Source of the DNA: Thinopyrum elongatum
Taxonomy: Eukaryota; Streptophyta; Magnoliopsida; Poales; Poaceae
Assembly: GCA_011799875.1 (NCBI GenBank)
Contig: CM022302.1
Span: forward strand, 103,729,230-103,793,229
Reading direction: 5' to 3'
Length of the DNA: 64,000 bases
Below are positions 44,431 to 56,370 of this stretch, piece after piece. Made by a program: the position numbers and the translations under genes. Numbering within the stretch: the first letter of the stretch is position 1; the number at the start of each line of letters is the position of its first letter. The notes beneath the pieces were generated by a model that saw nothing but the letters and a program-made list of their open reading frames with translations, was not told the DNA's origin and did no database searches.

Positions 44431-46394
44431 ATGAGCGTGAGCCAAGCAATGGTTTCATACTTTTGATGTTCTCAAACTTTTTCAACTTTCACGCAATACA
44501 TGAGCGTGAGCCATGGATATAGCACTATAGGTGAATAGAATATGGTGGTTGTGGAGAAGACAAAAAGAAGGAGATAGTCTCACATCAACTAGGCATATCA
44601 ACGGGCTATGGAGATGCCCGTCAATAGATATCAATGTGAGTGAGTAGGGATTGCCATGCAACGGATGCACTAGAGGTATAAGTTTATGAAAGCTCAAAAA
44701 TAAACTAAGTGGGTGTGCATCCAACTCGCTTGCTCACGAAGACCTAGGGCACTTTGAGGAAGCCCATCATTGGAATATACAAGCCAAGTTATATAACAAA
44801 AATTCCCACTAGTATATGAAAGTGACAAAATAGGAGACTCTCTGTCATGAAGATCATGGTGCTACTTTGAAGCACAAGTGTGGAAAAAGGATAGTAGCAT
44901 TGCCCCTTCTCTCTTTTCTCTCATTTTTTTTATTTTGGGCTCTTTGGCATCTTTTTTTCCCTTTTTTCTCTTTTTTTTGTCCGGAGTCTCATCCCAACTT
45001 GTGGGGGAATCATAGTCTCCATCATCCTTTCCTCACATGGGACAATGCTCTAATAATGATGATCATCACACTTTTATTTGCTTACAACTCAAGAATTACA
45101 ACTCGATACTTAGAACAAAAATATGACTCTATATGAATGCCTCTGGTGGTGTACCGGGATGTGCAATGATCAAGAGAGACATGTATAAAAAATATGAATG
45201 GTGGCTTTGCCACAAATACGATGTCAACTACATGATCATGCAAAGCAATATGACAATGATGAAGCGTGTCATAATAAACGGAACGGTGGAAGTTGCCTGG
45301 CAATATATCTCGGAATGGCTATGGAAATGCCATAATAGGTAGGTACGGTTGCTGTTTTGAGGAAGGGTATATGGTGGGTGTAGTGCACCGGCGAAAGTTG
45401 CGCGGTACTAGAGAGGCTAGCAATGGTGGAAGGGTGAGAGTGCGTATAATCCATGGACTCAACATTAGTCATAAAGAACTCACATACTTATTGCAAAAGT
45501 CTATTAGCTATCGAAACAAAGTACTACATGCATGATCCTAGGGGGATAGATTGATAGGAAAAGACCATCGCTCGTCCCCGACCGCCACTCATAAGGAAGA
45601 CAATCAATAAATAAATCATGCTCCGACTTCATCACATAACGGTTCACCATACGTGCATGATACGGGAATCACAAACTTTAACACAAGTATTTCTACCAAT
45701 CCACAATTACTCACTAGCATGACTCTAATATCACCATCTTTATATCTCAAAACAATCATAAGGAATCAAACTTCACATAGTATTCAATGCACTTTATATG
45801 AAAGTTTTTATTATATCCCTCTTGGATGCCCATCATATTAGGACTAAATTCATAACCAAAGCAAATTACCATGCTGTTTAGAGACTCTCAAAATAATATA
45901 ATTGAAGCAAGAGAGTTCAACAATTTCTATAAAATCAAGCCACCGCCGTGCTCTAAAAAGATATAAGTGAAGGACTAGAGCAAAATTGCCTAGCTCAAAA
46001 GATATAAGTGAAGCACATAGACTATTCTAATAAATCACGATTCATGCGTGTCCCTCTCAAAAGGTGTGTACAGCAAGTATGATTGTGGCAAACTAAAAAG
46101 CAAAGACTCATATCATACAAGACGCTCCAAGCAAAACACATATCATGTGGTGAATAAAAATATAGCCTCAAGTAAATTTACCGATAGACAAAGACAAAAG
46201 AGGGGATGCCTTCCGGGGCATCCCCAAGATTAGGCTCTTGGTTGTCCTTGAATATTATCTTGGGGTGCCTTGGGCATCCCCAAGCATTGGCTCCTGCCAC
46301 TCCTTATTCCATAGTCCATCAAATCTTTACCCAAAACTTGAAAACTGCACAACACAAAACTCAACAGAAAACTCATGAGATCCGTTAGTATAAG
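42979..46394. repeat. Large inverted repeat, arms about 1.45 kb, spacer about 0.5 kb
   Basis: 42979-44430 is the imperfect reverse complement of about 44955-46394. For example TACTAACGGATCTCATGAG at 42978 pairs with the reverse strand at 46394, and the GACTCCGGACAAAAAA ends pair near the centre. The arms are the same 3' region of two convergent related elements (G2 plus, C minus), not a MITE. Confidence 0.82.
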
Positions 46395-46612
46395 AAAAAT
46401 AAATCACCACTTTTTGGTACTGTTGTGAACTCATTCTTTATTTATATTGGTGTAATATCTACTGTATTCCAACTTCTCCATGGTTCATACCCCCCGATAC
46501 TACCCATAGATTCATTAAAATAAGCAAACAACACATAGAAAACAGAATCTGTCAAAAACAGAAAAGTCTGCGAAGATATGAATTGTTCTAATACTTATGT
46601 AACTTCAAAAAT
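44431..46612 (-). mobile_element. C, 3' part: non-autonomous Athila-type element
   Basis: Minus-strand untranslated sequence of the same kind as G2, extending about 0.5 kb further (the spacer of the inverted repeat) before truncation at about 44430. Hairpin module at 46203-46227. No coding sequence; the plus ORFs 44867-45136, 45133-45342 and 45653-45841 are shadows. It probably belongs with 50050-53216, from which it is separated by A and B. Confidence 0.65.
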
Positions 46613-46911
46613 TCTTCCAGCCTTCGGGCTCAAAATCTAGGTCCGGCCCGGGAGCAGCGTCGGGCTGGGCCAGGTCGGGCCGGGCCGTTCGGGCCGGGCT
46701 GCCCATGGCTAGGACTAAATCTAACACACGAGCAAACAAAAAGGCAAACGAAAAGATGAACGGAAGAAGGGCGAATAAAAAGGCAAATCTTTTTGTATTT
46801 TTCTGAAAATCATTTTAGAAGTGGGGGAGAGAAAAACGAGAGGCAAATGGCGAATAATGTAATGCAAGGGATGAGAGTTTATGATGGGTACTTGGTAGGC
46901 TTGATGTAGAC

Positions 46912-46930
46912 CTCCCCGGCAATGGCGCCA
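46912..46930 (-). other. A primer binding site (tRNA-Asp type)
   Basis: The minus strand reads TGGCGCCATTGCCGGGGAG, one base from the tRNA-Asp complement. Confidence 0.85.
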
Positions 46931-46941
46931 GAAATTCTTCC

Positions 46942-48515
46942 TACTACTTCTTGAGCTTGCGTTGGTTTTTCCTTTGAAGAGGAAAGGGTGATGCAGCAAA
47001 GTAGAGATAAGTATTTCCCTCAGTTAGAGAACCAAGGTATCAATCCAGTAGGAGGTACAAGCAAGTCCCCAATCTATGCACCTACACAAACAATCAAACA
47101 CTTGCACCCAACGCGATAAAGGGGTTGTCAATGCCTTCATGGTCAATTGCGAAGGTGAGATCTGATAGAGATAGGTATATAAGATTGCCAAAATGTAAAA
47201 CAAAATAAAAGTAAATAAATCGCAGCAAGGTATTTTTGGTATATAGATCTGAAAATATATGATGGAAAATAGACCCGGGGGCCATAGGTTTCACTAGAGG
47301 CTTCTCTCTTGAAGGCAACTAATACGGTGGGTGAACAAATTACTGTCGAGCAATTGATAGAAAAGCGCAAAGTTATGACGATATCCAAGGCAATGATTAT
47401 GCATAGAGGCATCACGTCCGTGTCAAGTAGACCGAAACGATTCTGCATCTACTACTATTACTCCACACATCGACCGCTATCCATCATGCATCTAGAGTAT
47501 TAAGTTCATAAAGAACGGAGTAATGCCTTAAGTAAGATGACATGATGTAGAGGGATAAACTCAAGAAATATGATGAAAGCCCCATCTTTTTATCCTTGAT
47601 GGCAACAATACAATACATGCCTCGCTACCCCTACTATGTCACTGGGTGAGGACACTGCAAGATTGAACCCAAAACTAAGCACCTCTCCCATTGCAAGAAA
47701 TACCAATCTAGTTGGCCAAACCAAACCAATAATTCGAAGAGAAATACAAAGATATAAAATCATGCATATAAGAATTCAGAGAAGATTCAAGTAATATTCA
47801 TAGATAATCTGATCATAAATCCACAATTCATCGGATCTCGACAAACACACCGCAAAAGAATATTACATCGGATAGAACTCCAAGAACATCGAGGAGAACA
47901 TTGTATTGAAGATCAAAGAGAGAGAAGAAGCCATCTAGCTACTAGCTATGGACCCATAGGTCTGAGGTAAACTACTCACGCTTCATCGGAAGGGCAATAG
48001 GGTTGATGTAGACGCCCTCCGTGATTGAATCCCCCTCCGACAGATTGCCAAAAAAGGCCCCAAGATGGGATCTCACGGGAACAGAAGGTTGCGGCGGCAA
48101 AAAAGTATTTTCGTGGCTCTCTTCGAGGATTTTGGAATATATGTGAATTTATAGGATGAAGAAGTAGGTCGGTGGGCTCCCGAGGGGGCCACAAGCCAGG
48201 GGCGCCCCCTAGGGTGCGCCCCTATGGCTTGTCGTTGCCTCGTGGGTCTTCTAACTTCATCTCCAAGACTCGTAGGTGTCTTTTGGTCCAAGAAAAATCA
48301 TCGTAAAGTTTTATTCCGTTTGGACTTCGTTTGATATTCCTTTTCTGCGAAACTCAAAAACAAGGAAAAAAATAGAAACTGGCACTGGGCTCTAGGTTAA
48401 TAGGTTAGTCCCAAAAATAATATAAAATAGCATATTAATGCATATAAAATATCCAAAATAGATAATATAATAGCATGGAACAATAAAAAATTATAGATAC
48501 ATTGGAGACGTATCA
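46942..48515 (-). repeat. A LTR (1574 bp)
   Basis: The minus strand starts TGATACGTCTCC (48515) and ends GAAGTAGTA next to the PBS (terminal CA changed to TA). No full-length ORF. Confidence 0.78.
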
Positions 48516-48547
48516 CTTACCAATTTCCACTTACCAAGAGCGGTTCA

Positions 48548-48566
48548 CTCCCCGGCAATGGCGCCA
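48548..48566 (-). other. B primer binding site (tRNA-Asp type)
   Basis: The minus strand reads TGGCGCCATTGCCGGGGAG. Confidence 0.85.
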
Positions 48567-48577
48567 GAAAAGAGCCT

Positions 48578-50049
48578 TGATGACCCACAAGTATAGGTGA
48601 TCAATCGTAGTCCTTTCGATAAGTAAGAGTGTCGAACCCAATGAGGAGGAGAAGGAAATGACAAGTGGTTTTCAGCAAGGTATTTTCTGCAAGCACTGAA
48701 ATAGTCGGTAACAAGTAGTTTGATAGCAAGATAATTTGTAACGAGCAAGTAACAGTAATGGTAAATAAAGTGCAGCAAGGTAGCCCAATCCTTTTGTGGC
48801 AAAGGACAGGCCAAAATGGTCACTTATGATAAGCAAAGCGTTCTTGAGGGTACACGGGAATTTCATCATATCACTTTCATCATATCGGTTCGATTCATGT
48901 TTGCTACTTTGATAATTTGACATGTGGGTGGACCGGTGCTTAGGTGTTTTTCTTACTTGAACAAACATCCTACTTATGATTAACCCCCTCGCAAGTATCC
49001 GCAACTACGAGAAAAGTATTAAAATAAAATCTAACCATAGCATTAAACTTTTGGATCCAAATCAGTCCCTTACGAAGTAGCGCATAAACTAGGGTTTAAG
49101 CTTCTGTCACTCTAGCAACCCATCATCTAATAACTACTCCACAATGCATTCACTTAGGCCCAAATATGGTGAAGTGCCATGTAGTCGACGTTCACATGAC
49201 ACCACTAAGGGAATCACAACATACATATTATCAAAATATCGAACACATATCAAGTTCACATGATTACTTGCAACATGATTTCTCTCGTGGCCTCAAGAAC
49301 AAAAGTAACTACTCACAAATAATCATCATGCTCAAGATCAGAGGGGTATTAAATAGCATAATGGATCTAAACATATAATCTTCCACCAAATAAACCATAT
49401 AGTAATCAACTACAAGATGTAATCAACACTACTAGTCACCCACAAGTACCAATCTAAGGTTCCGGTACAAAGATTGAACACAAGAGATGAACTAGGGTTT
49501 GAGAGGAGATGGTGTTGTCGAAGATGTTGATGGAGATGGCCCTCCCAAAGATGGGAGAGTTATTGGTGATGACGATGGCGATGATTTCCCCCGCCATAGG
49601 GCAAAAGTGCTCCTGCCCAAGTTCCGCCTCGAGACGGCGGCACTTCATCCCGAAAGTCCCCTCCTAATTTTTTCTAGGTCAAAATGACCTATATACCAGA
49701 AGATGGGCATCGGAGGTGGGCCGAGGAGGGCACAACCCACCAGGGCGCGCCTGGGGGGCCTGGCGTGCCCAGGTGGGTTGTGCCTCCTCTGGTAGTTATT
49801 TGCTCCAGTATTTTTTATGTATTGCAAAATAATTCTCCGTAAATGTTCAGCTCATTTGGAGATGTGCAGAATAGGTAACTCTGACGTAGCTTTTTCAGGT
49901 CCAGAATTCCAGCTGCCGGTATTCTCCCTCTTTGTGTAAACCTTGCATATTATGAGAGAAAAGGCATTAGAATTACTCCCAAAAGCATTATTATGCATAA
50001 AAACATTATAAATAACAGTAGGAAAACATGATGCAAAATGGACGTATCA
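48578..50049 (-). repeat. B LTR (1472 bp, complete)
   Basis: Plus-strand reading TGATGACCCACAAG to GGACGTATCA. Its first 650 bp match the G1 partial LTR, which defines the G1 truncation point. Confidence 0.85.
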
Positions 50050-51640
50050 TTAAGTAAATGGGTAGCTATTTGAGGACTGTCTCTTATTAAAAACTTTCAA
50101 ATCTAAGTATTTATTAAAACAGCAAGCTAGACAAAACAAAATGACATTCCAAGAATAGCACACATCATGTGAAGAAGCAAAAACTTAGGCTCAACCGAAG
50201 CTAACAGATAATTGTTGATGAAGAATGGTGGGATGCCTACCGGGGCATCCTCAAGCTTAGATGCTTGAGACTTCTTGAAATATTAATTTGGTATGCCTTG
50301 GGCATCCCCAAGCTTGAGCTTTTGTGTCTCCTTAATTCCTTTTATATCCCGGTTTCCCTAAATCTTAAAAACTTCATCCACACAAAACTCAACAAGAAGT
50401 CGTGAGATAAGTTAGTATAAATCAATGCAATAACCTTATCATTCTATACTATAACAAATCACTAAAATTATAATTTAACATTGCATACTAAATGCCTCTA
50501 CATATTTAATACTCCTATCCTCAAATAGAATCATTAAACAAGCAAACATATGCAAACAATGCAAACATAACAGCAATCTGCCAAAACAGGATAGTCTGTA
50601 AAGGTTTCAAGAATATCAATACTTCTTTAACTCCAAAAATTCTGAAAATTTACCACACTGTATAAAATTTGTCATATCTTACTGTGTAAAAATTTCAAGA
50701 TTTTATCATGTTCTGACGTTTTTCCAAAATTCAGACAATGACAGCAAACTTTCTGTTTTCAAAACAGCAACATATGGACTTGCAAAATAAGCATGGTAAA
50801 GGCTATACTTGACATTTTTATTGAAATGAAAGATAAAAAACATTATTCTAAATAACAACAAGAAAATCTCAACAAAATAAAATGACTCTCCAAGTAAAAC
50901 TCATATCATGTGACGAATGAAAATATATCCTCAAGTAAGGTTACCGATAATGTTGGAGACAAAAGAGGGGATGCCTTCCGGGGCATCCCCAAGCTTAGTT
51001 GCTTGGATCTTCCTTGAATATTACCTTGGGGTGCCTTGGGCATCCCCAAGCTTAGGGTCTTGTCACTCCTTATTCTCCTCATATTGATATCTCACCCAAA
51101 ACATGAAAACTTCAATCACACAAAACTTAAAGGAACTTCGTGAGATATGTTAGTATGATAAAGAGCAAAACCATTCACTTTGGTACTGTCAAAGACAAGA
51201 TTCATAATTTTTCTCACACAATGACTACTGTACCTTATAATTTCCACAATTTATATTGAGCAATATAAGTCATAGAAACTAGAAAATAAGCAAACTATGC
51301 ATTGAGAACAGAATCTGTCAAAAACAAAACAGTCTGTAATGATCTGGACAAGACCATACTTCTGTAAATCCAAAAATTCTGAAAAATTAGCACAACATAG
51401 GAAATTTGTATATCAATCATCTGTAAAAAATGCAGAATTTCATCATGTTCCAGTGAATTTAAACAATTCTGTTACTTGAAGCAAAAGTTTCTGTTTTTGC
51501 ACAGAATCAAGTCAACTATCATCCACAGTATCCCAAAGGCTTTAGTTGGCACTTTATTGAAAAAAAGATATAAAACATGATTACTACAGTAGCTTAATCA
51601 TGTGAACACACAAAAATAGTAGGGGTAAATGTTGGGTTAT
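50050..51640 (-). repeat. Two tandem ~0.75-kb untranslated modules with a conserved hairpin
   Basis: Each module carries GGGGATGCC(T)TNCGGGGCATCC and, about 60 bp on, CCTTGGGCATCCCCAAGCTT (50230-50310 and 50970-51050), then ACAGAATCTGTCAAAA-type sequence. A third module is at 46203-46612 and one in G2 (43082-43170). No coding sequence. Confidence 0.7.
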
Positions 51641-51700
51641 CTCCCAACAAGCACTTTTCTTTAACGCCTTTTTAGCTAGGCATGATGATTTCAATGGTGC

Positions 51701-52733
51701 TCACATAAAAGATAAGAATTGAAACTGAACAAGAGCATCATGAATCACATGGCAAGCACATTTAAGTCTAACCCACTTCCTATGCATAGGGATTTTGTGA
51801 GCAAATAATTTATGGGAGCAAGAATCAACTAGCATAGGAAGGCAAAACAAGCAAAACTTCAAGATTTTCAACATATAGAGAGGAAACTTGATATTACTGA
51901 GATATGTAAAAGCATATGTTCCTCTCTCATAATAATTTTCAGTAGCATCATGAATGAATTCAACAATATAGCTATCACATAAAGCATTCTTTTCATGGTC
52001 CACATGCATAATTTTTTTATTACTCTCCACATAAGCAAATTTATTCTCATGAATTGTAGTGGGAGCAAACTCAATAAAATAACTATCATGTGATAGAAAA
52101 TAAAAATCATGATGACAAGTTTCATGGTTATCATTATTCAATATAGCATACATGTCATCACCATAATCATCATAGATAGCAACTTTGTTGTCATAATCAA
52201 TTGAAACCTCTTCCAAAATAGTGGATTCATCACTAAATAAAGTCATGACCTCTCCAAATCAACTTTCATAATTATTATAATAAGATTCAACACCCTCCAA
52301 AATAGTGGGATCACCATTACATAAAGTTGACACTCTTCCAGATCCACTTTCATCAATACAATCATCATAAATAGAAGGCATGCTTTCATCATAATAAATT
52401 TTCTCATCAAAACTTGGGGGAGTAAAAATATCATCTTCATCAAACATAGCATCCCCAAGCTTGTAGATTTGCATATCATTAGCATCATGGATATTCAAAG
52501 AGTTCATACCAACAACATTGCTATCATGCTCATCATTCAAAGATTTTTTTGTCAAACATTTTATAGAATTCTTCTTCTATCAATTGATCACAATTTTCTT
52601 TTCCATAATTTTCAAGAAAGACATTATAAAGATGAACAATATGAGACCACCTCAATTCCATTTTTTGTGGTTTTCTTTTATAAACCAAACTAGTGATAAA
52701 ACAAGAAACTAAAAGATTCGTTTGCAAGATCAA
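51701..52733 (-). pseudogene. C acidic ORF of unknown function, in three pieces
   Basis: The minus-strand pieces 52733-52533, 52555-52259 and 52246-51701 form one protein-like unit. An N-terminal basic part (KRKPQKMELRW...) and NCDQLIEEEFYKMFDKK lead into a very acidic, Tyr-rich middle (FDEDDIFTPPSFDEKIYYDE, YDDYGDDMYAI) and a C-terminus with CDSYIVEFIHDATENYYERG and IPMHRKWVRLKC. Pieces 1 and 2 are joined by a +1 shift at a run of seven A (minus strand, 52544-52550). Pieces 2 and 3 are in one frame, separated by a TGA at about 52255. No known domain recognised. It occupies the place of gag-pol. Confidence 0.6.
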
Positions 52734-52756
52734 AAGTTATACCTTCAAGCACTCAC

Positions 52757-52775
52757 CTCCCCGGCAACGGCGCTA
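52757..52775 (-). other. C primer binding site (tRNA-Asp type)
   Basis: The minus strand reads TAGCGCCGTTGCCGGGGAG, one base from the tRNA-Asp complement. Confidence 0.82.
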
Positions 52776-52785
52776 GAAAAGAGCT

Positions 52786-53216
52786 TGATGTCTACTACAC
52801 AACTTGTTCTTGTAGACTTGTGTTGGGCCTCCAAGCGCAGAGTTTTGTAGGACAGTAGCAATTTTCCCTCAAGTGGATGACCTAAGGTTTATCAATCCGT
52901 GGGAGGTGTAGGATGAAGATGGTCTCTCTCAAACAACCCTGCAACCAAATAATAAAAAGTCTCTTGTGTCCCCAACACACCAAATAAAATGGTAAATTGT
53001 ATAGGTGCACTAGTTTGGCGAAGAGATGGTGATACAAGTGTAGTAATGATAATAGATATTGATTTTTGTAATAGGAACAATAAAAAACAGCAAGGTAGCA
53101 ATTGATAAAATGGAGCACAAACTGTATTGCAGTGCTTGAAAATGAGGCCTAGGGTCCACACTTTCGCTAGTGCAATCTCTCAATAATGCTAATATAATTG
53201 GATCATATAACCATCC
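52786..53216 (-). repeat. C 5' LTR fragment
   Basis: Plus-strand reading starts TGATGTCTACTACACAAC and is cut after about 430 bp at 53216, where D1 begins. The text (for example CAACACACCAAATAAAATGG) is of a type very common in wheat LTRs. Confidence 0.75.
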
Positions 53217-54035
53217 TGTCGTGGTTTTGTCACGGCAGATGTCCTTGTGAAAGGACTTAAGCGTGGAGCCATCGCAATGTAGGTTAGCTTAAAGGGGTTG
53301 ATCGGGACGAGAGACACGAGTTTACCCAGGTTCGGCCCCTCACAACGAGGTAACAGCCTACGTCCTACTTTGTGTTGTATCGATTGGATATCGATTACAA
53401 GGGAGTGGAATCGCTTGACCTAGCTATCGATTGATTGTTTCTTGAGTTAACCCGCCACAGGGCTCGCCTTTATATACACAGGTCGAGCCCCTGGGCTTAC
53501 AATAGTCCAAGTCGGATCACACAACGTGACCGATCTGGGTTCTAAATCACCTTGCCTTTCTGGACAAGTCATCGTTGGGTGGCTTACAAGTGCCGGGTCT
53601 CGCACCATCTTCTGGGCTTGGGCCTCTGGTGACTCACCGCGTAAGTCACCCTCCGGGTTCTCCATCTGGCCTCTTGGGCCAACTTGGACTTTATCTCTGA
53701 GTCGCCAACTGTGTAACCCGGCCCCTCCTGGGCGGGTCACACCGCGGGGTTATATCCCCAACATTAGGCCCCAGATTGAATTGAACTTGTTCATGTCAAT
53801 CTTCATTCTCTGGTTGGCGTTGGTCCTTAGACTCCTTCCAATGCTTAACTTTGAACGATTCCTTATAACCCGCCATGACGTCATGTCAAGTAAATCCAGA
53901 AAGAATTGATGACATCACAATGGATCTTTTCACATTAACTAGCCACCCGAGAATCGAGGCGTCTCCTTTGTTAAGATAACCATGATGTCCCCTCGATTTC
54001 CGCGCATGCCATTTTACTGTCCACCGATTTTTCCT

Positions 54036-54043
54036 TATAAATA
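54036..54043 (+). promoter_or_regulatory. D1 TATA box
   Basis: TATAAATA, with the same context (CGCGCATGCCATTT upstream, CTTATAAATAGG) as D2 at 60408. Transcription would start at about 54070 and run into a leader with a possible donor ATTAG|GTATTC at 54230. Confidence 0.6.
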
Positions 54044-54960
54044 GGCATGGGGGGGGTTCCTTTTTCACTTTTACCCCCTTCGCCTCCACTTCTTCCTCCT
54101 CGCGACCTCCGCCGCACAAGAGCTCCGCCACTCCGACCGTTCTTCACCAGCGACTCCGACAAAGGCCGCTGCATCAACCTGACCGAACCAGATAACTGCG
54201 GCGCACTCCCGCTCTTCTTCAGCTCCATTAGGTATTCCTCCTTTTCTGCTTCAGATCCGCATTAGGTCATAGTAGTTCATGTAGTTCACCAGCCTGTTAA
54301 TCGTGGTTCTTCCAAGTTCATCCACCTTCCGCTTAGAGAACATAGTTCAATCCAAAAACTAAGTAGACGTGGGGCAGTAGCAGTTTTAGCCCTTATCTTG
54401 CATCTGGATAGATCTCCTCCTATTCAGAATTGATATATAATTTGTGTAGTTCTTCCACTGCCGCACACTAGGTCAAAAATTATGCTTCCTTTTTCAAACT
54501 GCCACAAATCTGTAATTGTAGCTGCGATCTGCAAAACTTGTTTACCCAACACTTAGCAAAATTTCAACAACCTTGAATCCCTAGACAATTGACCCGTCAT
54601 TCTTTGTTTGGGTGGCTTATAATGGTAACTTCGTAATCTGCTAGCACCTGACTGATCTTAATCATGAACTTATAACCCGCGAGCACCTGGCCGGCTTATC
54701 AATAAACTTGTAACCTGCCAGCATCTAACCGGTTTAAACTACCACAACTTGACCCGCTATATGTCTATCAACCTGAGAGTTGCGTTATCCCCTCATTAGG
54801 GCAACTTATGATTTCTCCATGCTCCATAATAATGATTAACCTTATATCCATAACCTGTCTCTAGCTACTAAATTGTCATTGTAACCATTTAGGTGGCTTA
54901 CCATCATAATATTGACCCATCATACTTTTATTCTCAGGCCATAGCTTTTAACTCGCCATC

Positions 54961-55074
54961 ATGACTAAGACCCCCACCTCCTATGACTGGATCGTCTCCA
55001 AAGTCATGGAGAGCACACACAATGACTTCGTGACCATGGGGGTTTTACCCGCCAAGGAGGTCATCCATTGGCGG
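54961..55074 (+). pseudogene. D1 ORF, first part (split by E)
   Basis: Starts ATG at 54961 (MTKTPTSYDWIVSKVME, GVLPAKEVIHW) after an acceptor-like TTCTCAG (54931-54937). It aligns with the D2 ORF start at 61137. The frame is cut at 55074 by E and resumes at 59202. Confidence 0.8.
55070..55074. repeat. E target site duplication, left (GGCGG)
   Basis: GGCGG before TGTAACACCCC, repeated at 59197-59201 after CTGACA. Confidence 0.9.
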
Positions 55075-56362
55075 TGTAACACCCCAAAATTTTGGTTCGA
55101 TTTTTACAAAATTCTTTATTTGATTTAAAGGAGGTTATTTGAATTTTTCTAAAAGAGGGACTCTCCTTCTCAAATCCTTTTTATGACAAATCTTTTATGA
55201 GTCCTTCTCGATCTTGATTCTGGTCTTGAGGGTTTTTCAACATGTGTTGGTTCAACACAAATGCTCTTGGGTTGTTTTACTTTTTCTTTTATTATAAAGA
55301 ATTCCTATAATTTTTGGATTTATCTTTCCCTATTCAAAAATACTCTCTTGCCATGACCTATGTAGTAAATTTTCTTCCTAAACCCTCCTCCCTACTTTGG
55401 GTCAAGCCAAGCATCCAATTCCAGCAAGTTTCAACCTCTTTTAGATTTTATTTCTATTTATTTCATCATCAAATCATTTTCTGCCATTTATTTTGGACTC
55501 TTGGGATTCACAAAGAAAGTACCCGATTCCTTGAGCTTTTAATCCCAAGTAAATTACCCTAGCTACTCCTTGGTACCCTCAACCTAGATCCATCAAGAGC
55601 TGCTGGTCCATAGTTCAAATTTTTCAAAATTTGCTTACTGCAAGTTTGGACCAGATTTGCTATTTTTGGTGAAATTCATTTTTTCCCTTTCTAAAAATTC
55701 TGAGAAAATTCAGGTAGTCTCTGGATGCATCAAGAGGCCACCCCTCCAAGTTTCAGCTCCAGAAAAATTTTCCACGTGCGTCAAACATTTCGTCGAGCAG
55801 CTGGCATGCACTGTTCCTGTAATAGTTCAGAGATCAGTGTTTAATCTTCAGAGTTAGTGTCATTTTCTTCAGAGCTTCGGCGTCAATCTCGCTAGTAACT
55901 GCAGTGGCGCCATGTTTCCTGTTCCTTCTTCTTATCCAGTGGCCGCGCGGTCAGTTGGCGCTTTCCCCTGGTCGCCGGTGAGCTGGCAGGGAGTACATCA
56001 TCCCCATGAGTGGCGGCAGCGATGCCCGCTGCGGTCGCCAGAGAACTCAGCAAGGAGCGGCGCCGTCCAGCACCGCCCCCACCACCCTGAGCCTCCGCGT
56101 GGCCGTCCTCTTCGCTGGACGCGTTGCAGAACTGTCGCCGTGGCCTGAGAAGCGCAGAGCGCGCTCTCTGTCGCCGACGTGCCCGTGAGGCCGTTCCATC
56201 GAGAACCTGGAGTATCGCCCAAGTTGGACCAAGCTTAAGCGAGGAATAGAACCAGTGGACCAATCCGAAGCTGCCCAGTCGCCTTAACCTCCCGTCCAAC
56301 CTCTACCTCGCCGTAATTGCTCGCTGGAGTAATCCCGCTTTCGGTAACCGCCTCGGGCCGGC

Positions 56363-56370
56363 TATAAATA
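56363..56370 (+). promoter_or_regulatory. E LTR core promoter (TATA box)
   Basis: TATAAATA within CCGGCTATAAATAGAGGCC, followed about 30 bp on by a pyrimidine-rich CACCTCTCCACC start region. About 120 bp further is the donor-like CTG|GTGAGTG (56512/56513), suggesting a spliced leader. Confidence 0.7.

Larger units (their letters stand above)
46613..48515 (-). mobile_element. A: fragment of a Gypsy element (short leader, PBS, complete LTR)
   Basis: On the minus strand the LTR runs 48515 to 46942, beginning TGATACGTCTCC, an end I know as abundant in wheat. It is followed by a tRNA-Asp-type PBS (46930-46912) and about 300 bp of leader, then a break at about 46612. The stretch 46620-46710 is an unusual GC-rich run of GGGCCGGGCC-type phrases. 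No gag or pol remains. Confidence 0.78.
48516..50049 (-). mobile_element. B: fragment of a Gypsy element (leader stub, PBS, complete LTR), same family as G1
   Basis: On the minus strand the LTR (50049 to 48578) starts TGATACGTCC and ends GGGTCATCA, followed by a tRNA-Asp PBS (48566-48548) and only 32 bp of leader before A begins. The leader phrase TTACCAATTTCCACTTA is shared with G1 (about 10892-10908). All internal coding sequence is gone. Confidence 0.82.
50050..53216 (-). mobile_element. C, 5' part: non-autonomous Athila-type element with acidic ORF
   Basis: On the minus strand: LTR fragment (53216 to 52786), tRNA-Asp PBS (52775-52757), acidic ORF (52733-51701), then a repeated untranslated module. 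No gag, protease, RT or integrase motif is present, so it would depend on another element. The LTR is cut at 53216 by D1, and the untranslated region is cut at 50050 by B. Confidence 0.75.
53217..55074 (+). mobile_element. D1, left part: element with a 'putative gypsy type transposon' ORF
   Basis: Begins TGTCGTGGTTTTGTCACGGCAG inside the C LTR. The same start (TGTCATGGACTTAACACGGCAG) opens D2 at 59604, and the two copies align through the TATA box, leader and ORF start. I could not find a PBS or the inner LTR boundary, so it may be an LTR retrotransposon of uncertain lineage. Two TATA-like sites occur (TATATACA near 53470 and TATAAATA at 54036). Interrupted at 55074 by solo LTR E. Confidence 0.68.

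Noticed and set aside
42979..46394. A giant foldback transposon or MITE
   Set aside because: The arms are untranslated regions of known-type Gypsy elements, the ends lack target duplications, and the centre is an asymmetric join.
46620..46710. CpG island or promoter
   Set aside because: It is a low-complexity GGGCCGGGCC run in a truncated LTR-element leader with no gene nearby.
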